Shown here one piece after another: positions 1 through 7,846 of a DNA stretch of 24,361 bases (the first letter of the stretch is position 1; each line of letters begins with the position of its first letter). Source of the stretch: a virus; IMG/VR virus record IMGVR_UViG_3300035698_015773, positions 1 through 24,361 of that record. The stretch is one strand, 5' to 3'. The position numbers and the translations under genes were made by a program. Below the pieces are notes generated by a model. The model had not been told where the DNA came from, ran no database searches, and worked only from the letters and a program-made list of their open reading frames with translations.

Positions 1-270
1 ATATTTCATTTGTTCAGTTATTAGAATAGTGGGGAGAGATTTGATCCTATATCTTTTTGCTTCTGTGGGATATTTATCAACATCTATTGAGATATAATAT
101 TCATATCTAGAGATTGTTTTTTGTATATCTGTGCGAGGTAAAATTCTAGATTTTAGCGTTTGGCATCCTCCGCACCATTTAGCTGTAAAATTTAGGACTT
201 GTCGCTCTCCTGCTAAGGATATAGAAGAAAATATCGTGAGCAAGAAAAGAATAATTAGGGGCGTTTTCAT
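1..270 (-). CDS. Exported thioredoxin-like protein (partial, C-terminus outside window)
   Basis: The 90 residues visible start at an ATG at 268-270 and run off the left edge. They begin with a short basic start, a hydrophobic stretch and a likely signal-peptidase site (LLTIFSSISLAGE, about residues 9-21), followed by FTAKWCGGCQ (about 28-37), a thioredoxin-fold CxxC active site of the form WCGGC. Further on, SLPTILI matches the cis-proline loop of thioredoxins. The protein is therefore probably a secreted or membrane-anchored thiol-disulfide oxidoreductase acting in the periplasm or outside the membrane. Its ATG overlaps the stop of the GT90 gene upstream (ATGA), so it is probably translationally coupled to the glycan operon. 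The oxidoreductase direction and the substrate cannot be read. The fold call is sure; the full length is unknown. Confidence 0.85.
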   Translation of the reverse strand, partial: MKTPLIILFLLTIFSSISLAGERQVLNFTAKWCGGCQTLKSRILPRTDIQKTISRYEYYISIDVDKYPTEAKRYRIKSLPTILITEQMKY

Positions 271-1223
271 GATTGGTTATTTTGCCATTTGCTCATTTCG
301 GTCAATAGGGAAATAATATAATGTTGGATATTGGCGGGTTGTAAATAAGCGTTTACAAAGTTTTGTCCCTCACTAGCAATTTCCTTACAATAATCTAAAT
401 TGTTTTCTAAGTAAGCATGTACGTCAAATATATCTTCAACATCAAATGTAAAACAATTTTTAGCAGTGTCTAATAGTGGATAAAACCATTCTATAAATTC
501 ACCACGGCAATCCCTAGCTTTTAGACATACAGAATTTGATGCCATTTGCCAAACTAATCTTTCATATGTTGTATTGTGTCCGTCAATAGAGACTACATAC
601 TTAAATTGTAATTGATCTTTGATTGACATGCGGTCCATATTTATTCCACTGTCAATTATTTTGAGTCTTTTTTCATTATCTTCCGGCATTAATCGAGATA
701 TAAAATTATCATTTTGATAGGTTCGTAAACAATATTTATATCGGGTATTGTCTTTAAATTCATATGAGCCTAATCCTGTGCTAATACCGGCAAAAACACA
801 TTTATTTATTTTATCGTCAAATTGAATATCGCTATTTAATTGTGACAGTACAGATGAATAGCCATTTAAAGAAGAGAAGGCTGGAAATAAAATAGTATTA
901 GAATTTTGTTTTTTACTAAAAATTACGGTTGGTAATGGAGTGTAGTGTTGCTCAGCCCCGTCTGCAAAACCTAAGATAAATGTCAAATTAATAGGAGGAT
1001 ACTTAGACAAAATATTAGCTAGATAATTTACAACTGCCCTGACTCTAACTACTGCTGGTATGCTACTACATTTCAGAATTTGTATTTGTCCGTCACAAAT
1101 ATCTATAATGCATTGTGTTACTGATAAGTTCTCATATTCAGAAATAGATTTTCTAGTAACATTTTGAAAATAACAAGCTTCTTTTTTCGCTAGGTTATAA
1201 ATTTGTTGGTCTACACTATTCAT
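267..1223 (-). CDS. GT90-family (CAP10-like) glycosyltransferase
   Basis: The protein has 318 residues from the ATG at 1221-1223, which has GGAG six bases upstream; the in-frame GTG at 1235 is less likely. Its C-terminal half carries the signature of glycosyltransferase family 90 (CAP10, POGLUT and bacterial LPS-modifying relatives): KYVVSIDGH near residues 208-216, then a WQMASNSVCLK strand, then EWFYPLL near 245-251, and a final helical region resembling the 'EIASEGQNF' part of the family. An upstream VFAGISTG segment also fits. Members transfer glucose, xylose or related sugars to glycans or proteins. No signal peptide is seen, so it probably works in the cytoplasm. It ends the sugar cassette and overlaps the exported thioredoxin gene. 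Donor and acceptor are unknown. Confidence 0.8.
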   Translation of the reverse strand: MNSVDQQIYNLAKKEACYFQNVTRKSISEYENLSVTQCIIDICDGQIQILKCSSIPAVVRVRAVVNYLANILSKYPPINLTFILGFADGAEQHYTPLPTVIFSKKQNSNTILFPAFSSLNGYSSVLSQLNSDIQFDDKINKCVFAGISTGLGSYEFKDNTRYKYCLRTYQNDNFISRLMPEDNEKRLKIIDSGINMDRMSIKDQLQFKYVVSIDGHNTTYERLVWQMASNSVCLKARDCRGEFIEWFYPLLDTAKNCFTFDVEDIFDVHAYLENNLDYCKEIASEGQNFVNAYLQPANIQHYIISLLTEMSKWQNNQS

Positions 1224-1674
1224 TATATGCTCCACGAAAATCTCTAGACGAGTATAGTTTAGGTAAGTCTAAAAATTTAGTTTCAATACCTAATTCTTTA
1301 CAGATTTGTTCCTCGGCAGAATTAAGATTGGAAGGATCTCTGTCTCCGCTGTTATAAAAACAAATGGTGTCGTTATTTATTTTATCTGCTGTAACTCGAT
1401 AAGTATCAGCTATAAGGGCTAAAGTTTGACATACCGAACTATCTCTATCGATAGCTATCATTGTCATATCTACCGCTTTTAAATTACTTACAATAGCACG
1501 ACGATGATCTTCGTCCATTATTATTTTTGCATTTTTTAGTTGCACTTGTATGTCGCTATTTATAATTGCAAGTAAATGATCGCAATCTCTTTTAGCTGCA
1601 TTCAAATAGTGAATATGGCCTAAATGTAAAATATTTGCATGGAGAGATACTATTCCTAACTTAGTTTTGCTCAT
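1216..1674 (-). CDS. Small cytidylyltransferase-family nucleotidyltransferase (sugar-phosphate activating)
   Basis: This 152-residue protein has the HxGH nucleotide-binding motif near its start (HLGH, residues 17-20), then an NSD strand end near residue 40 and a DEDHRRAIVSNLKAVD helix, all typical of the adenylyl/cytidylyltransferase fold seen in the C-terminal domain of HldE and in glycerol-3-phosphate cytidylyltransferase. SSR near residue 142 corresponds to the family's C-terminal (I)SST-R-like motif. The expected reaction is sugar or polyol phosphate plus NTP giving the nucleotide-activated sugar. It lies directly downstream of a small HAD phosphatase (ATGA overlap at 1671) and a heptose-kinase-like GHMP kinase, which together resemble a kinase-phosphatase-nucleotidyltransferase heptose activation route. 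The nucleotide (A, C or G) cannot be decided. Confidence 0.8.
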   Translation of the reverse strand: MSKTKLGIVSLHANILHLGHIHYLNAAKRDCDHLLAIINSDIQVQLKNAKIIMDEDHRRAIVSNLKAVDMTMIAIDRDSSVCQTLALIADTYRVTADKINNDTICFYNSGDRDPSNLNSAEEQICKELGIETKFLDLPKLYSSRDFRGAYNE

Positions 1675-2045
1675 AGATTAACTTCTCCTAACCCCTTGTT
1701 TCGTTCTATACAATAAGCTTCTGCCGTCACCATTCCGTCTGGCTTTCGATCATTAATAACTACTCTACATCCGCGAGGGAGTCCCATAATAAGTTTATCG
1801 TAGAATATACCATTGGTAAGAAGTTGACTTTCGGTTTTAGTCCTTGTACTTTCTGGCCTGGAAGTCGTTAGTATTATATAATAGTCTTTATCATGCCAAT
1901 CGCCAAGTATGAGTCTTGCATTCTCAGTAGTTGATCCATTGCCTATAGTCATATATGATAATTTTTCTTGGTGCCAGAAAATTGTCCCGTCTATATCGCA
2001 GAAAATTGTCTTCCGTTGTAAGCTGACCGATTGTTTAGAATCCAT
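1671..2045 (-). CDS. Small HAD-superfamily phosphatase
   Basis: The 124-residue protein shows FCDIDGT (nucleophile D17, acid/base D19), the second HAD motif in LTTSRPES, and an INDRKPDG stretch that supplies the metal-binding acidic residues. The short length leaves little room for a cap domain, as in HAD subclass III phosphatases of capsule and heptose pathways. It is paralogous to the HAD at 4686-5045: both share the order DIDG, TT-RPES, H/DKLIMGL, and INDKKPxG. By context, between a GHMP kinase and a nucleotidyltransferase, it may remove a phosphate from a sugar bisphosphate, as GmhB does in heptose synthesis. It is much shorter than GmhB, so only the superfamily is firm. Confidence 0.82.
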   Translation of the reverse strand: MDSKQSVSLQRKTIFCDIDGTIFWHQEKLSYMTIGNGSTTENARLILGDWHDKDYYIILTTSRPESTRTKTESQLLTNGIFYDKLIMGLPRGCRVVINDRKPDGMVTAEAYCIERNKGLGEVNL

Positions 2046-3012
2046 TAGCTATGATCTCCGATCCCTTTTCCGAATAATTAATATCAACGAGTTGATTCTT
2101 ATACTCCTGCTCTATTATATAACGAGCATGATTATCTTTCACTATACCAAAAATAAATCCAGAGCCGCCAGACCCCAACAGTTTTCCGCCTATCATCCCC
2201 AAGTCTTGTAAATCGTCATATATGTCGTCTATATGAGAGTTGCTAATCAGTGGAGATATAGCTTTTTTATTTTGCCAAGATTCGTCTAATAAAGAACCTA
2301 TACTATCTATATCATGATCTTGGAACCTTTTATAGGCTACTCTAGATAACTCTCTAATATTATGTTGGTATTTAACATCAGATGGTTTTTTATATGCTGC
2401 AGCTATTTCAAATGAATCGTGAGTTGTTCCAGTATATAAAAATATAGATCTGTCTAAAAAGTGTTGTTTAAATTTTTCACTCAATGGCATAGGTGAAACT
2501 TCAAAACCGCCCTCTTTGTCTATATTTATAGATATAAATCCTCCATACGCAGCAAATATTTGGTCTTGAATTCCACCTTTTTCATTAGCCAATACTCTTT
2601 CTACATATATAGCTTGTGCTGCTAGCAATTCAGTGTTAACCACTTTACCATGCATTAGATATTGTATAGCATTAAGTAGATTCACGATGAAAGTTGAGGA
2701 TGATCCAATACCTGCCCCAGAAGGTAAATCCGAGAGGTGATTTAGCTCAAGCCCAATGTTAATATTTAAGTAGTCGAACACATTTTTTGCCCCGTTATGT
2801 TTAATGTCTAAATTATTTCCAACAGTTTCTATAATACGATAGGCTAATCTTGTATGATGGTCAAGTATAGAGGGGGTTTTTCGTAAACTAAGATAACAAT
2901 ATTTATCTATAGTAAATCCAATTATTGGTCCGCATCCATATTTACTATAGTATTCTTTGTAATCGCATGATCCAAACATGGATACTCTAAAGGGTGCTTT
3001 ACTAAATAACAT
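2035..3012 (-). CDS. hddA: GHMP sugar kinase, D-glycero-D-manno-heptose-7-phosphate kinase-like
   Basis: The 325-residue length and motif order fit the GHMP kinase family. Near the start is KAPFRVSMFG, the substrate loop; then LPSGAGIGSSS (residues 96-106), the glycine-rich ATP loop; then GGKLLGSGGSGF near the C-terminus, the third GHMP motif. The N-terminal wording and the NEKGGIQDQIFAAYGGF segment are those of the HddA group, which phosphorylates heptose 7-phosphate at C1, as opposed to galactokinase or mevalonate kinase. It overlaps the downstream HAD gene by 11 bases and is followed by a nucleotidyltransferase, as expected for making an activated heptose. No SIS-domain isomerase (GmhA) is present in the window, so the precursor would come from the host or from elsewhere in the element. 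Confidence 0.82.
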   Translation of the reverse strand: MLFSKAPFRVSMFGSCDYKEYYSKYGCGPIIGFTIDKYCYLSLRKTPSILDHHTRLAYRIIETVGNNLDIKHNGAKNVFDYLNINIGLELNHLSDLPSGAGIGSSSTFIVNLLNAIQYLMHGKVVNTELLAAQAIYVERVLANEKGGIQDQIFAAYGGFISINIDKEGGFEVSPMPLSEKFKQHFLDRSIFLYTGTTHDSFEIAAAYKKPSDVKYQHNIRELSRVAYKRFQDHDIDSIGSLLDESWQNKKAISPLISNSHIDDIYDDLQDLGMIGGKLLGSGGSGFIFGIVKDNHARYIIEQEYKNQLVDINYSEKGSEIIANGF

Positions 3013-3013
3013 T

Positions 3014-3742
3014 TTATACTATCCTTTTATATTTGGCTATTTTTTTACAAGTGTCTATAAAATAATCTTGACTAAATGCCATTTTCATTCTATTTATATC
3101 TTTATGAATCCATTGTATATTATCTTTTAAATAACCTATTGAACTGTCTATTCTATCTAAAGAAGCTGTTGCCTGTTTGGTTGTAGCTCTTGTTGTAGCA
3201 AATTTTAAAGAAAGTCCTGACAAAGCACATTTTCTATTTTGTTTTATAAACAGTTCCCAAATATCTTCTATTGTAATTTTTACTTCTAAGTTACGTTGTC
3301 TAGCTCCTGTAACCATATAGCACCACATAGTTCCTGGAATTTCTTTATACCCTGTCCATGTGCGATTATTAGAATTTCTAGTTTTTTGACGCGGTCCAGA
3401 AGATCTACATCTTATACAGCCCATAGATTGATTATTAACTAAAGACCCATAACTTACATTAGATATGATTCCACATTCACATTTACAAACCCATTTACTT
3501 TTACTATTATGATGATGGTTAGAAAAGAGTTTTTGAACTGTCCATTTTCCGAAAATTTTTCCAGTTATATCTTCTCTTTTTTTATTTTGTTTTCGTCTAG
3601 GAATGTTGAAATCTTTAAGTCTTGTTAAAATAAGATGGTGGGAACAGCCAAAATGTTTTGCTAAGTCTCTAGCTGATTTTTTATTATCAGTATATTCTTT
3701 TGTTAAAAATTCTTTGGTTATATTATAGATTCTAGTTGGCAT
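3014..3742 (-). CDS. HNH homing endonuclease with N-terminal DNA-binding region
   Basis: I chose the ATG at 3740-3742 (242 residues) because AGGA precedes it and because a longer start would overlap the epimerase gene. The N-terminal part (about 10-55) looks like a helix-turn-helix (SARDLAKHFGCSHHLILTRL). A middle zinc-binding region with CKCECG and CIRC follows. The C-terminal nuclease has CALSG...ASLDRID...GYLKDNIQWIHKDINRMK, the variant HNH motif of phage homing endonucleases, with the late histidine and asparagine present. It sits with one or two bases to spare between the epimerase (stop at 3744) and the GHMP kinase (start at 3012), which is how a free-standing homing endonuclease inserts without breaking neighbours. 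It is probably not part of the sugar pathway. Confidence 0.87.
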   Translation of the reverse strand: MPTRIYNITKEFLTKEYTDNKKSARDLAKHFGCSHHLILTRLKDFNIPRRKQNKKREDITGKIFGKWTVQKLFSNHHHNSKSKWVCKCECGIISNVSYGSLVNNQSMGCIRCRSSGPRQKTRNSNNRTWTGYKEIPGTMWCYMVTGARQRNLEVKITIEDIWELFIKQNRKCALSGLSLKFATTRATTKQATASLDRIDSSIGYLKDNIQWIHKDINRMKMAFSQDYFIDTCKKIAKYKRIV

Positions 3743-3743
3743 G

Positions 3744-4682
3744 TTAATAATTCCTATGTAACGACTTATATTTAAGGTCAAATGTTTTATAAAAATTAAT
3801 CATTTCTTGTATGCCATAATCTAAATCGTACTTGCAAGAAAAATTAGTATCGTAAAGTTTTGAACTTGAAATAATATAGTCACGTTTATCAGGATCTGTT
3901 TTAATTTTATCATAAGTATATTTAGCATTTGTATATTTACAAATTTGTTTTACTAAATCTTTTTTGGTAGTATTAATAGAATCATTACCTAAATTATAAA
4001 TTTGTCCACACATCAAATTTTTATTTTTTATAGCATGTACAAAAGCAGATACTATATCTTTAATATGAATATAATTTCTATGAAATTGTCCATCAAAAAT
4101 AGATACTTCTTTTTCCATTAAAGCTATTTGAACTAAATTATTTACTAATAAATCTATTCGGGTTCTATAAGAAGTCCCAAAAACAGTAGCTAATCTAAAA
4201 CATATGATTTTATTATAATTATTAATTAAAAATTGTTCAGAATCGTATTTTGTTTTAGCATATAGAGATAATGGGTTACCAATAGTTTCCTCTGTACATA
4301 TTTTATCTGAAGTCCCATACAACGAATTAGTATTAGCAAAAAGTACTAGTTGGTCAGTTAGTTTTGGAACCAATTTTTGTATCCAGCCTGTATTTAATTC
4401 TATAGTTTGACTGATGTGTTTGTCACACAAAGGGGCTCCTACTAATGCCGCTAGAGGTATAATTATATCTGAGGCATTAATGCTTGATTTAAGGGCATCC
4501 GACCATTTTAATATATCTTCTTCAAACAGTTGACAGTTGGGATGATCAAATACCTTTTGTACTAATTCTTTTTGCCCAAAGAAAAAGTTATCGAAACATA
4601 GGACAGTATGTCCTTGCTCAAGTAATGTTGAGGTAAGCATACTACCAATGTAGCCTCCAGCTCCTGTAATAGTTATTATCAT
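3744..4682 (-). CDS. NAD-dependent epimerase/dehydratase (extended SDR)
   Basis: The 312-residue protein starts with the Rossmann dinucleotide motif GAGGYIG (residues 7-13). It has the expected acidic residue after strand 2 (D31) and the catalytic set S120, Y141 and K145 (TNSLYG and YAKTK). The later HRNYIHIKDIVSAF and GQIYNLGN segments are typical of nucleotide-sugar epimerases/dehydratases of the extended short-chain dehydrogenase family. The substrate is probably a nucleotide sugar or a related activated sugar; the specific reaction (epimerisation, dehydration or reduction) cannot be assigned. It lies between a HAD phosphatase upstream and an inserted HNH endonuclease downstream, inside the continuous sugar operon. 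Confidence 0.9.
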   Translation of the reverse strand: MIITITGAGGYIGSMLTSTLLEQGHTVLCFDNFFFGQKELVQKVFDHPNCQLFEEDILKWSDALKSSINASDIIIPLAALVGAPLCDKHISQTIELNTGWIQKLVPKLTDQLVLFANTNSLYGTSDKICTEETIGNPLSLYAKTKYDSEQFLINNYNKIICFRLATVFGTSYRTRIDLLVNNLVQIALMEKEVSIFDGQFHRNYIHIKDIVSAFVHAIKNKNLMCGQIYNLGNDSINTTKKDLVKQICKYTNAKYTYDKIKTDPDKRDYIISSSKLYDTNFSCKYDLDYGIQEMINFYKTFDLKYKSLHRNY

Positions 4683-4685
4683 TTG

Positions 4686-5045
4686 TTAAATATTTAACTC
4701 CATTAATCCTGTATTTTTGGTCAATTCTATAGCCAAGGCACAAATACCACCTTCTGGCTTTTTGTCATTTATTAGTATTCGTTCACAATGCTTAAGTCCC
4801 ATAATCAAATGATCATAATGTAAACCATAATATTTGAGTTGTTGTATAGTTTGCTCTCTCATAGATTCCGGTCTACCTGTAGTAAGAATGACATTATAGT
4901 TTTTGAAGTACCATTCGTGAAATCTTTCTCTAACTCCCGGTAGCAAATAATCATCGGGAGGGGGAAACGGCAACTTAATTATTTTCCCTAGTTCTCCCCA
5001 GGCCCTAAACAAACATCCATCTATGTCTAAGAATAATGTTTTCAT
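4686..5045 (-). CDS. Small HAD-superfamily phosphatase (paralogue of 1671-2045)
   Basis: This 119-residue protein begins MKTLFLDIDGCLF, the HAD motif I (D7, D9) directly at the N-terminus, followed by LTTGRPES (motif II) and ILINDKKPEGG (motifs III/IV). Like its paralogue it is almost capless. Its ATG overlaps the stop of the E1-beta-like gene (ATGA at 5042-5045), suggesting coupled translation with the thiamine-diphosphate enzyme pair. A phosphatase step on a phosphorylated sugar intermediate is the most likely role. That two copies are kept in one operon suggests two distinct phospho-sugar substrates or steps; this is inference. Confidence 0.82.
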   Translation of the reverse strand: MKTLFLDIDGCLFRAWGELGKIIKLPFPPPDDYLLPGVRERFHEWYFKNYNVILTTGRPESMREQTIQQLKYYGLHYDHLIMGLKHCERILINDKKPEGGICALAIELTKNTGLMELNI

Positions 5046-5941
5046 AAGCTAAGTCCTTGGATAGATTTATAGATTTGCTTTGCAGTAGGAGTAACATTGT
5101 CTAATTTAGGAGCAAATCCGGCAGTCCTATTTTCTAGTCCTAATGCGTGTGATCTAACTCCAGTCCTGTTCATAATAGTATAACAAATATGTTCTGATAT
5201 TCCACAAGTAGTATAGTCTGAGTCAACTACTATAACTTCATCGCTATATTCAATAGAAGCCCATGCCTCATCACTAAGTTCAAACGGAGAGAGTTTATAA
5301 CAATTTACTATATTAATTTTATATCCATCAGATAGTTGTAATAGTTGTCTTGCGCTTATTCTTGCTGCTCCAATAGCAACAATAGTTATATGTGGACATT
5401 TGTGATTAAATAATTCTGGTAGATCTCCTTCTATTCCATAACTACTTCTATGCTCACTACAAAATACAGGATCATCATGTGTAATATAAGAGTCCCAACA
5501 TTCTAGCCATTCTCGGCTAGTCATAGGAGCATATACAGGTATCCCAGGCATATGTGATATAATACTGTGATGGCAGTTACTGGCTACCGGACCAATACTT
5601 CCTTCTGCTGCAGACCCCCTAACAAAGACAGGACATGGTTCATCCCACATTGTTTTTGACTTAGCTGCATAATTTAAGATAGATACGGCGTTGTACCATA
5701 AGAGCCCTTGAAATCTTACCACATAAATAGGTCTCCTACCCATTAGTGCAGCACCACAAACAATACCACTATTAGAAACGTCAGAGATAGGCAATTCTTC
5801 GAATCCTTTATTATTAGGAATATCATCAGGAACAGTATTTACTACAAAACCAGCTCCTAACAACGCTTGACAATAAAGCTGCCCATTATCTTCTACTAGA
5901 TGTTTTCTAATAATAGATTTAATTGTATCGCGTGTTGCCAT
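5042..5941 (-). CDS. Thiamine-diphosphate enzyme, E1-beta / transketolase C-terminal-like subunit
   Basis: The 299 residues follow the order of the pyrimidine-binding plus C-terminal domains of 2-oxoacid dehydrogenase E1-beta and DXS/transketolase-like proteins. An N-terminal region ends in the PISDVSNSGIVCGAALMGRRPIY segment (the family's 'E-GI-GAA-G-A--G-RP' zone). A middle part has HHSIISHMPGIPVYAPMTSREW, matching the H-x(n)-P-x-V-x-P-(x)n pattern. The C-terminal domain begins near ITIVAIGAARISA and continues through the EVIVVDSDYTTCGISEHI stretch. It overlaps the E1-alpha-like gene by 23 bases, so the two should form an alpha2beta2 enzyme. No E2 or E3 subunit is in the window, which points to a decarboxylating carbon-carbon ligation or a transfer onto a sugar rather than acyl-CoA synthesis. 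Confidence 0.83.
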   Translation of the reverse strand: MATRDTIKSIIRKHLVEDNGQLYCQALLGAGFVVNTVPDDIPNNKGFEELPISDVSNSGIVCGAALMGRRPIYVVRFQGLLWYNAVSILNYAAKSKTMWDEPCPVFVRGSAAEGSIGPVASNCHHSIISHMPGIPVYAPMTSREWLECWDSYITHDDPVFCSEHRSSYGIEGDLPELFNHKCPHITIVAIGAARISARQLLQLSDGYKINIVNCYKLSPFELSDEAWASIEYSDEVIVVDSDYTTCGISEHICYTIMNRTGVRSHALGLENRTAGFAPKLDNVTPTAKQIYKSIQGLSL

Positions 5942-6788
5942 TTTTTACTTTTCTCCAAATATCTTTCATTTCATTTTTAATCGGTTCTATAGACTCTAAA
6001 CATTTTGCTGAAGGATTTTGTTTTTTATAGTCTGATAGCCAGTCATATTTGATATCTCCATCTTGTCCAGCTCCAGCATGCCATAAATGACGGTACACTT
6101 GTATATTCAATAAATAAGGATGGTTACTGTTAGCACAATCAATACCGACTTCTATTTCATCATAGACATCACTTAAATTACATTGCTTATTAATACTGCA
6201 TGCATCTATACCCATTCCTAGAGCAACCTCTACTATATCCCAACCGCGTCTTTCAGCTTTAGTAGTTAATAAAGACAGGTTGTTATCTTCGCAAATAAAT
6301 AATATGGGGCATTTATGAGTTACAGCATAGCCCATTGCTCCTAAAGCGTAATCTTCTTCTGCCCCAGCGTCTCCCATAACACATATCGTTAATTCTTGAC
6401 TTGCATGCGCTGCCCCAGCAGCGATAGGTACTTGATCTCCTAACAATCCTGAGTGACCCCACATTTTATAGTTAGTATTTTTAGTATGGCTAATAGAAGC
6501 CGATCCTCCATACCCACGACTACACCCATGCGTTGATCCACATAATTCTAAAGCTAATTTTTCGTATTCACCAGAGAAGGTTAGGTAGTATGAATGGCAC
6601 CTATGTTGAGCAAAAATATTACATTTCTTGATATTGTTTGCCAACAATGCCTTTTTTAGTAATGGAGGAATAAATTCGGTGCCTACAGATAGATATATAG
6701 GTGGATTAACAATTTTTTCTTTTAAAGCTTGAGCTGCTTCATATTCGAAATATCTATTTTTTAAAGCTTGTATAATAACGTTATTCAT
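5919..6788 (-). CDS. Thiamine-diphosphate enzyme, E1-alpha-like subunit
   Basis: The 289-residue protein contains the thiamine-diphosphate binding motif GD-x(2)-AEE...EDNN (residues 139-170, spacing of about 30). It is preceded by GCSRGYGGSASISH and GHSGLLGDQVPIAAGAA, which correspond to the family's 'G..GGS.H' and 'G.G..G.Q.P.A.G.A' segments. This places it with pyruvate/branched-chain E1-alpha rather than with true transketolase. The AQHRCHSYYL segment fits the 'R.H' active-site region. It pairs with the beta-like gene it overlaps. In this context it may build a branched or chain-extended sugar by transferring an activated two-carbon unit to a keto-sugar; that role is inference. Confidence 0.85.
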   Translation of the reverse strand: MNNVIIQALKNRYFEYEAAQALKEKIVNPPIYLSVGTEFIPPLLKKALLANNIKKCNIFAQHRCHSYYLTFSGEYEKLALELCGSTHGCSRGYGGSASISHTKNTNYKMWGHSGLLGDQVPIAAGAAHASQELTICVMGDAGAEEDYALGAMGYAVTHKCPILFICEDNNLSLLTTKAERRGWDIVEVALGMGIDACSINKQCNLSDVYDEIEVGIDCANSNHPYLLNIQVYRHLWHAGAGQDGDIKYDWLSDYKKQNPSAKCLESIEPIKNEMKDIWRKVKNGNTRYN

Positions 6789-7836
6789 TTGTTATTCCTA
6801 ATACGTATATATCTTGATCGCCATTAAATTTTTCTAACATTAATTTTAAACTGTCATAATATAAGACATCTCCTGGTCCACATACTACAAAATCATTACT
6901 AGTTATTGTTCCTTTCAATACAATAAAAGTCCGATATTTATTATTAATAGTTTTATTGTTGACTGTAAGAAATTGTATCTTGCACGATCCAATATAATTT
7001 AGTTGACCGTTAAGTAAAAATTTATATTGATTCGTATAATTAGTATAATGTTTCTCGTTTTCGTATGGCTTACCTTTTCGTCCATATTCGTCTTCTAGTC
7101 TAACGATATCGGTTTTATTGTTTGGCGTTTCTATTTCTAATATTTCACAATTACCAACTACAGCTTGACTACTATGGAATACTCCTTGTCTTATCATAAT
7201 TTTATCAGAAGGAAATAATTTAAAATTATCTGTTAAAAAAGAGGTTTGCACACCCCCGTCTACTACAATTAAACCAGTTTTTTTGTTAGGGTGTGCGTGT
7301 AATGATGTTTGTTTTCCTTGGTTAATTTTCAAATGCCATAGTGCTATATCTTCACTTTCGTACAACAAATATTCTTCACCCCAGGGTTTTTTTACTAATT
7401 TATTTTGAAAGTTTAATTTAGTACTTTTTTTAATATAATGCTGATTTAATATTGTAGAAGAGATTCCTTCTGTATATTCGATATCAATAACCGTACCTCC
7501 CCATGTTTTTAATATTTTTACAACGTCATTTCGTATCTCTTTTTGCCTACCAGTTTTCCAATCGCTACCATGTACAACGTAGTCTGGTCTAATTTTATTT
7601 AAATTGTCAGTATAATCTAACGTTGTTTGTTCAACAACTTTATCTATTCCCTTTAGATTTGAGATTATTAGTTTTCTTTGTTCGTATGTTAAAATTGGTG
7701 TTTTTTTATATTGTTCAATAGCTTTATCAGTTAATAAACCTATTATTACTTTACCATATTTTAACGCTTCTTTAATAATATTTAAATGCCCATGATGCAA
7801 TAAATCAGCACACATTGCAACGTATACAATTTTCAT
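6781..7836 (-). CDS. Nucleotidyltransferase-cupin fusion protein
   Basis: Residues 1 to about 135 are a cytidylyltransferase-fold domain: HHGH at 14-17, TYEQRKLIISNLKGID near 50-65, HGSDW at 89-93, and GISSTIL at 124-130, which completes the family's ISST motif. From about 145 on there is a cupin: KPWGEEYLLYES, then SLHAHPNKKTGLIVVDGG (metal-type histidines H180 and H182), and a GVFHSSQAV segment further on. A second, degenerate beta-barrel may fill the last 80 residues. Glycerol-3-phosphate-, ethanolamine-phosphate- and aminoethylphosphonate-type cytidylyltransferases share the N-terminal domain; the cupin resembles type II mannose-6-phosphate isomerases. One polypeptide may therefore both isomerise and activate a sugar phosphate. 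An AAGGAT ribosome site precedes the ATG. Confidence 0.82.
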   Translation of the reverse strand: MKIVYVAMCADLLHHGHLNIIKEALKYGKVIIGLLTDKAIEQYKKTPILTYEQRKLIISNLKGIDKVVEQTTLDYTDNLNKIRPDYVVHGSDWKTGRQKEIRNDVVKILKTWGGTVIDIEYTEGISSTILNQHYIKKSTKLNFQNKLVKKPWGEEYLLYESEDIALWHLKINQGKQTSLHAHPNKKTGLIVVDGGVQTSFLTDNFKLFPSDKIMIRQGVFHSSQAVVGNCEILEIETPNNKTDIVRLEDEYGRKGKPYENEKHYTNYTNQYKFLLNGQLNYIGSCKIQFLTVNNKTINNKYRTFIVLKGTITSNDFVVCGPGDVLYYDSLKLMLEKFNGDQDIYVLGITNE

Positions 7837-7846
7837 ACTACATCCT

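Noticed and set aside
1224-1235. GTG start adding four residues to the GT90 protein
   Set aside because: The next ATG at 1223 has GGAG at proper spacing, and the extension only repeats that ribosome site as coding sequence.
5042-7836. Phosphonate biosynthesis (phosphonopyruvate decarboxylase plus cytidylyltransferase)
   Set aside because: The thiamine-diphosphate pair has E1-alpha/E1-beta motifs, not the decarboxylase family, and no phosphoenolpyruvate mutase is visible.
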